The notes: a model not told the origin generated them from the letters alone. Shown: positions 1 to 9,051, counted from the first letter of the stretch. The stretch is DNA of 34,082 nt from an uncultured Muribaculaceae bacterium (GCA_947628285.1 CANQZK010000004.1:1-34082), one strand, 5' to 3'. Program-made: numbers and translations.

Positions 1-252
1 TGCTGATAGCCGCCCTGGCCGCGCTGCTGGTAGCCGCCCTGACCGCGCTGCTGATAGCCGCCCTGGCCGCGCTGCTGGTAGCCGCCCTGACCGCGCTGCT
101 GATAGCCGCCCTGGCCGCGCTGCCGGTAGCCGCCCTGACCGCGCTGCTGATAGCCGCCCTGGCCGCGCTGCTGGTAGCCGCCCTGACCGCGCTGCTGATA
201 GCCGCCTTGGCCACGCTGCTGATAGCCTCCCTGCTGGTAGCCTCCCTGACGG
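1..252 (-). repeat. 24-bp tandem repeat (QRGQGGYQ) with 48-bp higher-order A/B alternation
   Basis: Consecutive 24-mers tgctgatagccgccctggccgcgc and tgctggtagccgccctgaccgcgc alternate through 1-192, followed by degenerate copies. Confidence 0.95.
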
Positions 253-422
253 GGCTGATAATGACGACGTTCGCCGCCTTCGGCACTGTCGTCGCGACGA
301 CTGTAATTTACGCGTTCAAAACGCTGACGCTCGCCGCCTTCAGTCTCGGGGGCGGGAGCTGACGCACCAATACGAGGGCGTTTGGCCTTCTTCTCTTCGT
401 TGGGAATGTTACTGCTATCCAT
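1..422 (-). CDS. N-terminal part of a protein with a low-complexity G/Q/R/Y repeat region, truncated by the window edge; possibly an rRNA pseudouridine synthase (RluB/RsuA type) with a disordered N-terminal extension
   Basis: Reverse strand reads ATG at 422: MDSSNIPNEEKKAKRPRIGASAPAPETEGGERQRFERVNYSRRDDSAEGGERRHYQPRQGGYQQGGYQQRGQGGYQQRGQ..., open to the window edge. Family guess rests on recall that Bacteroidales pseudouridine synthases often carry such N-terminal extensions; the catalytic domain is outside the window. Confidence 0.6.
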   Translation of the reverse strand, partial: MDSSNIPNEEKKAKRPRIGASAPAPETEGGERQRFERVNYSRRDDSAEGGERRHYQPRQGGYQQGGYQQRGQGGYQQRGQGGYQQRGQGGYQQRGQGGYRQRGQGGYQQRGQGGYQQRGQGGYQQRGQGGYQQRGQGGYQ

Positions 423-555
423 TTCTAAAAGTGTTTTTTCGTAGTCGGTAACTGAAATAGTTTTCTGCCTCTCGGCACTTCTCTCTTTATTTGAAAATTA
501 TCTAATGTAATAAATGACCATTGATTTGTCGAAACCTTTCTGCTGTTTCAGGCTG

Positions 556-563
556 CAAAGGTA
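556..563 (-). promoter_or_regulatory. Candidate Bacteroidetes -7 box (TACCTTTG on minus strand) for the gene starting at 422
   Basis: Plus-strand CAAAGGTA matches the reverse complement of TAnnTTTG. Confidence 0.45.
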
Positions 564-671
564 CATTTAAATCGACATAAATCCAATATTCTGACCCTAA
601 ATAAACGCCACCGCCGGGCACCCTGTTTGTTAAATAACGTTAATTACGGGCACCGTAAGCCGTTCGGGCTG

Positions 672-679
672 TAACTTTG
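672..679 (+). promoter_or_regulatory. Candidate -7 box TAACTTTG 7 nt before the ATG of the RNA methyltransferase
   Basis: TAACTTTG at 672-679, ATG at 687. Confidence 0.45.
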
Positions 680-686
680 CGCCGCA

Positions 687-1490
687 ATGAGACTGATTGA
701 GATTGAATCGCCGCAGCAAAGCGGCCCCGACATATTCTGCCGCCTCACGGAGGCGCAGCTGCGCAACCGGCTCGACCCGGCCAACGCCCTGTTCATAGCC
801 GAGAGCCCCAAGGTAATCAATGTGGCCCTGGATGCCGGCTACCGGCCCGTGTCGCTGCTGTGTGAGCGCCGCCACATCACCGGCGACGCCGCTGCAATCA
901 TAGCCCGCTGCCCGGCGGATATGCCCGTCTACACGGGCAGCCGCGAGGTGCTGGGCTCGCTGACGGGCTACACGCTGACACGCGGCGTGCTCTGCGCCAT
1001 GCACCGCCCGGAGCCGCGTCTGGTGGCCGAGGTCTGCGCCGGCGCCCGCCGCGTGGCCGTAATCGACGGCGTGGTCGACACCACCAACATCGGCGCCATA
1101 TTCCGCTCGGCCGCCGCGCTGGGCATCGACGCCGTAGTGCTCACGCCCACGTCGTGCGATCCCTTCAACCGCCGCTCCGTGCGCGTCTCCATGGGCTCGG
1201 TGTTCCTGATACCCTGGACATGGGATACGCCCGACCTGGACGGCCTGCGCGAGCTGGGATTCAAGGTGGCCGCCATGGCCCTGACCGACGCGTCCGTGCC
1301 CATCGACGACCCGCGCCCGGCAGCCGAGCCGCGCCTGGCCATCCGTCTGGGCACCGAGGGCGACGGCCTGGCGCCTCGCGCCATCGGGCAGGCCGACTGG
1401 GTGGTGCGCATACCCATGGCCCGGGGCGTCGACTCGCTCAACGTGGCCGCGGCCTCGGCCGTAGCCTTCTGGCAGCTCCGCAGCCGCTGA
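687..1490 (+). CDS. TrmH/SpoU-family RNA methyltransferase
   Basis: 267 aa; VAVIDGVVDTTNIGAIFRSAAALGIDAVVLTP, SVRVSMGSVFLIPW and RLGTEGDGL resemble SPOUT/SpoU motifs. Confidence 0.9.
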   Translation: MRLIEIESPQQSGPDIFCRLTEAQLRNRLDPANALFIAESPKVINVALDAGYRPVSLLCERRHITGDAAAIIARCPADMPVYTGSREVLGSLTGYTLTRGVLCAMHRPEPRLVAEVCAGARRVAVIDGVVDTTNIGAIFRSAAALGIDAVVLTPTSCDPFNRRSVRVSMGSVFLIPWTWDTPDLDGLRELGFKVAAMALTDASVPIDDPRPAAEPRLAIRLGTEGDGLAPRAIGQADWVVRIPMARGVDSLNVAAASAVAFWQLRSR

Positions 1491-1506
1491 GGGGGCCCGA
1501 ATTTAT

Positions 1507-1548
1507 TCCGTTTTATTCCAACCTTTGTCCGTTTTAGTCCAACATTCG
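1507..1548. repeat. 21-bp direct repeat (two copies, 18/21 identical) upstream of etfB
   Basis: TCCGTTTTATTCCAACCTTTG / TCCGTTTTAGTCCAACATTCG in tandem. Confidence 0.8.
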
Positions 1549-1590
1549 CACTTTTTAAGGTGAATAATTGGCTAAGACGTGAGTTTTTAT

Positions 1591-1598
1591 TACCTTTG
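1591..1598 (+). promoter_or_regulatory. Candidate -7 box TACCTTTG for the etfBA-acd operon
   Basis: TACCTTTG about 80 nt upstream of the etfB ATG. Confidence 0.55.
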
Positions 1599-1678
1599 CA
1601 ACTCATCATGCACCTGCAGTGCGTGTTCCGATTCTTGCAATTGAAAAGAAATACAATAACTTAACAAGTTAAAAAATT

Positions 1679-2551
1679 ATGAGTTTAAACATCATTGTGC
1701 TTGCCAAGCAGGTGCCCGACACCCGCAACGTAGGCAAAGATGCTATGAAAGCCGACGGTACCATCAACCGCGCTGCTCTACCGGCGATTTTTAACCCCGA
1801 AGACCTCAACGCCCTCGAGCAGGCACTCCGTCTGAAAGACGCACACCCCGGCTCGACCATCACAGTGCTGACAATGGGCCTGCCAAAGGCCGCCGAAGTA
1901 GTGCGCGAAGCCATCTTCCGCGGCGCCGACCGCGGCATCGTCCTGACCGACCGTCCCCTGGGCGGCGCCGACACCCTGGCCACCTCCTACTCCCTGGCCC
2001 AGACCATCCGCACCATCGGCAATTACGACATCATCCTGGGCGGCCGCCAGGCCATCGACGGCGACACCGCACAGGTAGGTCCCCAGATTGCAGAGAAGCT
2101 CGGCCTGCCCCAGGTGACATACGCCGAGGAAATCGTCGGCATCGAGAACGGCCACATCACCGTTAAGCGCCGTCTGGAGCACGGCATCGAGACCGTCAAG
2201 TCTCCCCTGCCCTGCGTGGTGACCGTCAACGGCTCGGCCCCCGAGTGCCGTCCCCGCAACGCCAAGCGCCTGATGAAATACAAATACGCCGTATCGCCCT
2301 CCGAGAAGACCGCTCTAACCCCTGAGATGCAGGCATTCGTGGACGCCCGCCCCTACCTGCAGATTGAAGAGTGGGGCTGCGAGAAAATCCAGGCCGACCC
2401 CGAGCAGATCGGTTTCCCCGGCTCGCCCACAAAGGTCAAATCAGTTGAGAACGTCGTATTCACCGCCAAGGACGCCCGCCGCGTAGAGAACACCGACGCC
2501 GAACTGGAGGCCCTCATCCAAGAACTCATTACCAACCACACCATCGGCTGA
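1679..2551 (+). CDS. etfB: Electron transfer flavoprotein subunit beta
   Basis: 290 aa; IIVLAKQVPDT..., GGRQAIDGDTAQVGPQIAE; directly upstream of etfA. Confidence 0.95.
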   Translation: MSLNIIVLAKQVPDTRNVGKDAMKADGTINRAALPAIFNPEDLNALEQALRLKDAHPGSTITVLTMGLPKAAEVVREAIFRGADRGIVLTDRPLGGADTLATSYSLAQTIRTIGNYDIILGGRQAIDGDTAQVGPQIAEKLGLPQVTYAEEIVGIENGHITVKRRLEHGIETVKSPLPCVVTVNGSAPECRPRNAKRLMKYKYAVSPSEKTALTPEMQAFVDARPYLQIEEWGCEKIQADPEQIGFPGSPTKVKSVENVVFTAKDARRVENTDAELEALIQELITNHTIG

Positions 2552-2576
2552 CAAGTAGCCGCATAATTATACGAAA

Positions 2577-3605
2577 ATGGCAGACAATAACAACCTTATA
2601 GTATATTGCGAGCTCGACGAAGGCCGCGTGGCCGATGTCAGCCTCGAACTCCTCACCAAGGGCCGCAAGCTGGCCGACCGCCTGGGCGTCAAGCTCGAAG
2701 CCCTGGCCGTGGGACACAACCTGGACGGCATCGAAGACCAAATCTTCACCTACGGCGCCGACACCGTCTACAAAGTGGACGACGCCCGCCTCTACCCCTA
2801 CACCTCCAACCCCCACGCCGCCGTGCTGATCAACCTGTTCAAGGAAATCAAGCCCCAGATAGCCCTGATGGGCGCCACCTGCATCGGCCGCGACCTCGGT
2901 CCCCGCGTATCCAGCGCCCTGCACAGCGGTCTGACAGCCGACTGCACATCGCTTGAAATCGGCGACCACACCGACGCCAAGACCAAGAAGGAATACCACG
3001 ACCTGCTCTACCAGATCCGACCCGCATTCGGCGGCAACATCGTGGCCACCATCGTCAACCCCGAGTGCCGTCCCCAGATGGCCACCGTACGCGAAGGCGT
3101 CATGAAGAAAGAGGTGCTCGACCCCGCCCACAAGGGCACAGTCGTCAACCTGGACGCCGCCAAATACGTCAGCGACGAGGACTTCGCCGTTGAAATCATC
3201 GACCGCCAGATAGCCAAATCAAAGGTCAACATCAAGGGCGCTTCCATCGTTGTTGCCGGCGGTTACGGCGTAGGCTCCAAGGAGAACTTCCAGCTGCTGT
3301 TCGACCTTGCCGCCACCCTGGGAGCCGAAGTAGGCGCATCGCGTGCCGCAGTCGACGCCGGATTCATCGAACACGAGCGTCAGATCGGCCAGACCGGTGT
3401 CACCGTGCGTCCCAAGCTCTACATTGCCTGCGGCATCTCCGGCCAGATCCAGCACATCGCCGGCATGCAGGAGAGCTCCATCATCATCTCAATCAACAAC
3501 GACCCCAACGCACCCATCAACGCCATCGCCGACTATGTAATCACCGGCAACATCGAGGAAGTGGTGCCCAAACTCATCAAATATTACAAAAAGAACAGCA
3601 AATAA
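2577..3605 (+). CDS. etfA: Electron transfer flavoprotein subunit alpha
   Basis: 342 aa; C-terminal FAD-binding region GASRAAVDAGFIEHERQIGQTGVTVRPKLYIACGISGQIQHIAG. Confidence 0.95.
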   Translation: MADNNNLIVYCELDEGRVADVSLELLTKGRKLADRLGVKLEALAVGHNLDGIEDQIFTYGADTVYKVDDARLYPYTSNPHAAVLINLFKEIKPQIALMGATCIGRDLGPRVSSALHSGLTADCTSLEIGDHTDAKTKKEYHDLLYQIRPAFGGNIVATIVNPECRPQMATVREGVMKKEVLDPAHKGTVVNLDAAKYVSDEDFAVEIIDRQIAKSKVNIKGASIVVAGGYGVGSKENFQLLFDLAATLGAEVGASRAAVDAGFIEHERQIGQTGVTVRPKLYIACGISGQIQHIAGMQESSIIISINNDPNAPINAIADYVITGNIEEVVPKLIKYYKKNSK

Positions 3606-3608
3606 GCC

Positions 3609-5311
3609 ATGGCTAACTTTTATACCGACAACCCCGACCTGCGCCACCACCTCAATCACCCGCTGATGCGGCGCATCGTCGAGCTGCGCGAACGCAACTT
3701 CACCGAAGCCGAAAAATTCGACTACGCTCCCCTCAACTTCGACGACGCCATGGACAACTACGAGCGCGTGCTCGACGTCGTAGGCGAAATCTGCGGCGAC
3801 ATCATCGGCCCCAACGCCGAGGCTGTCGACCACCAGGGCGCTTCATGCTCCGGCGGCCGCGCACACTATGCCGACGCTACCGTCACCAACCTTGAAGCCT
3901 GCCGCCAGGCCGGCCTGATGGGCATGTCCATGCCCCGTCGTTTCGGCGGTCTCAACTTCCCCATCACCCCCTACATCATGGCCGCCGACATCGTCAGCCG
4001 CGCCGACACCGGTTTCGAGAACCTTTGGGGCCTGCAGGACTGCGCCGAGACTCTCTATGAGTTCGGCGACGAGGACCAGAAGAGCCGCTACATCCCCGCG
4101 TATGCCAGGGCGAAACCATGTCGATGGACCTCACCGAGCCCGACGCCGGCTCAGACCTCCAGGCCGTCATGCTCAAGGCCACCCAGAAGGAGGACGGCAC
4201 ATGGGTGCTTAACGGCGTGAAGCGCTTCATCACCAACGGCGACAGCGACATCCACCTGGTGCTGGCCCGTTCCGAGGAAGGCACACGCGACGGCCGCGGC
4301 CTGTCCATGTTCATCTATGATAAGCGCAACGGCGGTGTCAACGTGCGCCGCATCGAGAACAAGATGGGCATCAAAGGCTCGCCCACATGCGAACTTGTCT
4401 ACAAGGACGCTCCCGCCGAGCTCTGCGGCAGCCGCCGCATGGGCCTCATCAAATACGTCATGGCTCTGATGAACGGCGCCCGTCTGGGCATCGCCGCCCA
4501 GAGCGTAGGCGTCAGCGAGCTGGCTTACCGCGAGGCCCTGGCCTACGCCAAGGACCGCCGCCAGTTCGGCAAGCCCATCATCGAGTTCCCCGCCGTGGCT
4601 GAGATGATTGCCGTCATGAAGGCAAAACTCGACGCCTCACGCTCACTGCTCTACGAATGTGCCCGCTACGTGGACATGTACAAGATTCTGGACGACATCA
4701 GCCACGAACGCGCCCTCACCTCCGAGGAGAAGCAGGAACGCAAGCACTACAACCGTCTGGCCGACGCCCTCACGCCCATGGCCAAGGGTCTGGGCAGCGA
4801 GTACTGCAACCAGAACGCCTATGACTGCATCCAGGTGCACGGCGGCTCAGGCTTCATGAAGGACTACGCCTGCGAGCGCATCTACCGCGACGCCCGCATC
4901 ACCTCCATCTACGAAGGCACCACCCAGCTGCAGGTAGTGGCAGCCATCCGCCACGTGACCACCGGCACCTACAAGGCCCTCATCGACACCTATGCCGCCG
5001 AGGAAGTTCGTCCCGAACTGGCCGATATCAAGGAACGTCTTGCCGTCCTGACCGGCATGTACACCGCCGCTGTGGAGCACGTTGAAGCATCCGACAACCA
5101 GGCTTACAAGGACTTCATGGCCCGCCGTCTGGTGGAAATGGCCGGCAACATCGTCATGGGCTACCTGCTGATGCTCGACGCCAACCGCAACGAGTCGTTC
5201 ACCGCATCGGCCAACGTATACATCAACCTGGCCGCCGCCGAGGTGACCCGCCACTCCGAATTCATCAACACATTCGACCCCGCTCAGCTCAGCTACTACA
5301 TGGCTCACTAA
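3609..5311 (+). CDS. Acyl-CoA dehydrogenase, split into two overlapping ORFs (3609-4220 and 4118-5311) by an apparent one-base deletion near 4094-4099
   Basis: N-terminal ORF (frame of 3609) and C-terminal ORF (frame of 4118, MSMDLTEPDAGSD..., KDRRQFGKPI, QVHGGSGFMKDYACERIYRDARITSIYEGTTQLQ) are two halves of one acyl-CoA dehydrogenase; adding one C to CCCC at 4094-4097 restores ...SRYIPRVCQGETMSMDLTEPDAGSD. Confidence 0.88.
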
Positions 5312-5329
5312 GCCGGTAACCATCATACG

Positions 5330-5366
5330 GGCGGTCGCCGCGACATCTCAGCGGCGGCCGCCTTTT
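5330..5366 (+). terminator. Rho-independent terminator after the acyl-CoA dehydrogenase
   Basis: GGCGGTCGCCGC - 9-nt loop - GCGGCGGCCGCC (one G-U pair) followed by TTTT. Confidence 0.8.
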
Positions 5367-5396
5367 CATTTAATCTGTCAAACCTTAAACATACAC

Positions 5397-7025
5397 ATGA
5401 AACAACTCGCAACCTGCCTTGTGGCACTCACAATGGCCTCCGGCGCCGCCGCACAGCGCACGGCCGATTATCACGTGGTGCCCCTGCCCTCCTCCATTCA
5501 GCCCGATGAGGCCACGGCACCCTTTGCGCTCACATCCGATGTCGTAATCGTCACCGACACCGCCGACAAAGCCATGGCCACAAACGCCCGCCTGCTGACA
5601 GAATACCTCCGCGACCTCACCGGCCTGCAGCTCGACGTCCGCCCCGAGGCCACATCCGCCCCGGCCATCCGTCTGAACTCCGGCGCAGTCCTTTCCGGCC
5701 CCGAAGCCTACCGTCTGAGCGTAGGCCCGCAGGCCGTCAGCATTGACGGCGCCACACCGGCCGGCGTATTCTACGGCATACAGACGCTGCGCAAGTCCAT
5801 CCCCGCCGGGGGCACCGACGCCGTCAGCCTGCCCGCCGTCACCGTCACTGACTCGCCCCGCTTCGCCTATCGCGGCGCCCATCTGGACGTGGCACGCCAC
5901 TTCTTCACGGCCGACTCAGTCAAGCGCTTCATCGACATGATGGCTCTGCACAACATCAACCACTTCCACTGGCACATAACCGACGACCAGGGCTGGCGCG
6001 TGGAAATCAAGAGCCGCCCCCAGCTGACCGTCCGCGGCTCCGTGCGCCCGCAGACCGTCGTAGGCCCCAACACCGGCACATACGACGGCATCCCCCACGG
6101 CGGCTTCTACACACAGGACCAGGTACGCGACATTATCAGCTATGCCGCTGACCGCCACATAACCGTCATACCCGAGATAGACATGCCCGGACACATGCAG
6201 GCCGCGCTGGCCGCCTACTCCGAGCTGGGCTGCACCGGAGGCCCCTATGAGGTATGGCAGCGCTGGGGCATATCCGACGATGTGCTCTGCGCCGGCAACG
6301 ACAGCGTATACGCCTTCATTGACGACGTCCTGACCGAAATCACCGAGCTTTTCCCCTCGAAATACGTCCACATCGGCGGCGACGAGTGTCCCAAGACACG
6401 CTGGAAGGAGTGCCCCAAGTGTCAGCAGCGCATTGCCGAGTTGGGCCTGAAGGACGACGAGCATTTCACCGCCGAGCAGAAACTGCAGAGCCACGTCATG
6501 GCCCATGCCACTCAATTCCTTGCCTCCAAAGGCCGCCGCACCATAGGCTGGGACGAAATCCTGGAAGGCAACGTGGCTCCCGGCTCCATAATCATGTCGT
6601 GGCGCGGCGTGAAGGGCGGACGCCAGGCCGCACTGGCCGGACATGATGCCATCATGACGCCCTGCACCCACCTGTACTTTGACTTCTATCAGTTCAAGGA
6701 CCACGAGGGCGAACCCCTTGCCGCCTCATGGAGCCATCCCGTAGAACTTGTCGACGTATACGGCTACGAACCCGTGCCGGACGACCTCACACCCGAGCAG
6801 GCACGCCACATCATCGGCGTCCAGGCCAATCTCTGGGCCGAGTACATCCCCACCTTCAGCCACGCCGAATACATGGAGCTGCCCCGCATGGGCGCCCTGG
6901 CCGAGGTGCAGTGGTGCGCCGGTCCCAAGGACTTCGACGGCTTCAAGGCCCGTCTGCGCCGTCTGGCCAAGCACTACGGCCTGGCCGGATACAACTACTG
7001 CCGCCGCGCCGTGCCGCAGGACTGA
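5397..7025 (+). CDS. Secreted beta-N-acetylhexosaminidase, GH20
   Basis: 542 aa; signal peptide MKQLATCLVALTMASGAAA; HWHITDDQGWRVEIKSRPQLT, PEIDMPGHMQAALAAY, HIGGDECPKTRW (catalytic D-E). Confidence 0.93.
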   Translation: MKQLATCLVALTMASGAAAQRTADYHVVPLPSSIQPDEATAPFALTSDVVIVTDTADKAMATNARLLTEYLRDLTGLQLDVRPEATSAPAIRLNSGAVLSGPEAYRLSVGPQAVSIDGATPAGVFYGIQTLRKSIPAGGTDAVSLPAVTVTDSPRFAYRGAHLDVARHFFTADSVKRFIDMMALHNINHFHWHITDDQGWRVEIKSRPQLTVRGSVRPQTVVGPNTGTYDGIPHGGFYTQDQVRDIISYAADRHITVIPEIDMPGHMQAALAAYSELGCTGGPYEVWQRWGISDDVLCAGNDSVYAFIDDVLTEITELFPSKYVHIGGDECPKTRWKECPKCQQRIAELGLKDDEHFTAEQKLQSHVMAHATQFLASKGRRTIGWDEILEGNVAPGSIIMSWRGVKGGRQAALAGHDAIMTPCTHLYFDFYQFKDHEGEPLAASWSHPVELVDVYGYEPVPDDLTPEQARHIIGVQANLWAEYIPTFSHAEYMELPRMGALAEVQWCAGPKDFDGFKARLRRLAKHYGLAGYNYCRRAVPQD

Positions 7026-7083
7026 GAAATTTTTGCACCGGGGCCGTGTCACATCGCCGCGCGTGATTCGTAATTATAAATGT

Positions 7084-7551
7084 ATGGACCACGATTCGTT
7101 CACAACGGCATTCATGGCGGCCAGGCTCAAGCTCCGGTCATATGCCTCGCACATACTCAGCAGCACCGACGAGGCCGACGACGCCCTGCAGGACACCTTC
7201 GTGCGCCTGTGGCAGAGCAGTCGCGAGGCCACGCCGGGCTCGCTGAGCGTGATTCTGCGCAATCTGTGCATCGACCGTCTGCGCCACCGCCGCTTCGGCT
7301 CGTCCGAGCCCGTGCCCGAACAGCATTACGAATCGGAGAGCCGCTACATGGCACGCGAATCCCTGGAGCAGGTGATGGACTTCATTGACAACCGCCTCAG
7401 CCGGCAGAACGCCCGGGTATTCAAGATGTACGTCATCGAACAGCTTGATTACGCCGAGATATCCCGCCGCTGCGACATAAGCGTCGAAGCCGCCCGCGCC
7501 ATCGTGTCGCGCACCCGCAAATTACTCAGAAAACGTTTTTACGACAATTGA
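7084..7551 (+). CDS. RNA polymerase sigma-70 factor, ECF subfamily
   Basis: Start taken as MDHDSFTTAF at 7084; DEADDALQDTFVRLW region 2 and ARVFKMYVIEQLDYAEISRRCDISVEAARAIVSRTRKLLRK region 4. Confidence 0.88.
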   Translation: MDHDSFTTAFMAARLKLRSYASHILSSTDEADDALQDTFVRLWQSSREATPGSLSVILRNLCIDRLRHRRFGSSEPVPEQHYESESRYMARESLEQVMDFIDNRLSRQNARVFKMYVIEQLDYAEISRRCDISVEAARAIVSRTRKLLRKRFYDN

Positions 7552-7553
7552 AT

Positions 7554-8078
7554 ATGATTATGAAACCCAACGCATTGCAACAACATGACATAGAGCTGCT
7601 GGCCGAGGCATGGTTCGAGGGCCGCCTTGACCGCGATGAGGAAGCCGCTCTGAGGCAGATCGTAGCCGGATACCGTGGCAAAAGCGAAATCATAGAGCAG
7701 CTGCGCGGTGTCATGGGTTTCGAATGTGCCATGCGGCGCGGTGAACGTCCCGCCCGCCGCTCCCCGCGCCGCTACATCCTCTCGGCCGCGGCATCGCTGG
7801 CCGCGTTGCTGGCCATCGGCGCTGTGGTGCTGTGGCGCACCAACACGGCCCGGCCCGATTCCGACATCAGCGTCTACCGTCAGGGCCGGCCGGTGACCGA
7901 CCGGAACATGGCCCGACGCATAGCCATGCGCGATATGTCGCAGTCACGCCAGTTCATCCGCGAGATGACCAACATGGCCAATACCGAACTTGACCGCACA
8001 TACGCCATCATCAGCGAAACCTCAGCCGACCTGCCCGCCGAACTCCGCCCCCGGTTTGAACACCCGCAAAACAAATAG
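7554..8078 (+). CDS. Single-pass membrane protein, candidate anti-sigma factor or regulator of the adjacent ECF sigma
   Basis: 3 nt after the sigma gene stop; one TM segment YILSAAASLAALLAIGAVVLW; no obvious ZAS HxxxCxxC motif. Confidence 0.6.
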   Translation: MIMKPNALQQHDIELLAEAWFEGRLDRDEEAALRQIVAGYRGKSEIIEQLRGVMGFECAMRRGERPARRSPRRYILSAAASLAALLAIGAVVLWRTNTARPDSDISVYRQGRPVTDRNMARRIAMRDMSQSRQFIREMTNMANTELDRTYAIISETSADLPAELRPRFEHPQNK

Positions 8079-8081
8079 TCT

Positions 8082-8468
8082 ATGAAAAAGATACTTCTGA
8101 CCCTTGCGGCCCTGACCATCTGCGCCGCAGCGCACGCGCGCATCCCCAATCTGTCCGTCGAACAATTCTTCACCGACGAATACCGCGACATGCCCAACGT
8201 GGAAATGACCCGCATCAGCACCGACGATACATGGTACCGACGCATCCAGGTGGAGAACAACAACGCACTGGCCAAGAAAATCCAGCAGGCCATTGACCGC
8301 GACCGCGCCCATGCCACGTCCGTCACCGAACGCTACAACACCGACGAGACGCGTGTCATATTGGTAATCAAAAGCAACCACGGCGACGTCACCGTAGGCT
8401 ATACTCTGGACAAGGAAGACAACGACGTATCCCTGTTCATATCCGGCAAGCCCGCCGCATTCAAATAA
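8082..8468 (+). CDS. Small secreted hypothetical protein
   Basis: 128 aa with signal peptide MKKILLTLAALTICAAAHA; immediately downstream of the candidate anti-sigma gene. Confidence 0.75.
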   Translation: MKKILLTLAALTICAAAHARIPNLSVEQFFTDEYRDMPNVEMTRISTDDTWYRRIQVENNNALAKKIQQAIDRDRAHATSVTERYNTDETRVILVIKSNHGDVTVGYTLDKEDNDVSLFISGKPAAFK

Positions 8469-8484
8469 TTATTTCTACAAGTCC

Positions 8485-9051
8485 TCAGCCCTCCGACAGG
8501 GATTCCTCCAGTCGGCGGGCAAGACGCATATTCTTCAGGCAGCGCGGTATGCTGACCGACAGGCCCACGGCCAGGCCTATGATGCCGGCGAATATCAGCC
8601 CGGGCTCATTCCGGTCGGCTATGAAGAAGAACAGCGAGGCCAACAGGGCGGCGCCGCAGGCTATGCCCATGATGCGTATGCGCGTCTGCCACAGACGGAT
8701 GTTGACGGCACGGCGCACGGCGTCGGCCACAGGCATGCTTATCAGGTCGGCCTCACGTATATAATTGACCAGAAAGGCGTTGGCCACCATCATCAGGATG
8801 CCGAACAGGCCGTAAAGAATGGCAAACCACAGCGGACATTCCAGCACGTAGTAGAGCGTGGGAGCCAGCACGGGCAGCACCAGACCCAGTATCACGTACT
8901 TGCGCAACCGTTTGGCCAGACGCTGCTGCGTAGTGCTTACGCGCCGGCGGGTCAGTTCGTCGGTAATGCGGCGGTTGGCATCGTCCAGGCGTTGGCCGCC
9001 AACGGACAGCCGCCGCCATTGTTCTTTAAGTTGGTCAAGGTTATCAGTCAT
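8485..9051 (-). CDS. Multi-pass membrane protein, candidate regulator of the second ECF sigma
   Basis: 188 aa; cytosolic-looking charged N-terminus and about four hydrophobic segments; 12 nt downstream of the sigma gene at 9064-9564. Confidence 0.7.
   Translation of the reverse strand: MTDNLDQLKEQWRRLSVGGQRLDDANRRITDELTRRRVSTTQQRLAKRLRKYVILGLVLPVLAPTLYYVLECPLWFAILYGLFGILMMVANAFLVNYIREADLISMPVADAVRRAVNIRLWQTRIRIMGIACGAALLASLFFFIADRNEPGLIFAGIIGLAVGLSVSIPRCLKNMRLARRLEESLSEG

Noticed and set aside
1-252. Possible CRISPR array from regular repeats
   Set aside because: Repeats are contiguous with no spacers and translate in frame as QRGQGGYQ; it is a coding tandem repeat.
5916-6704. 262-aa minus-strand ORF
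   Set aside because: Antisense to the GH20 gene; no domain signature.
6748-7083. N-terminal extension of the ECF sigma ORF (267 aa version)
   Set aside because: Overlaps the GH20 coding region out of frame; sigma homology begins at MDHDSF (7084).
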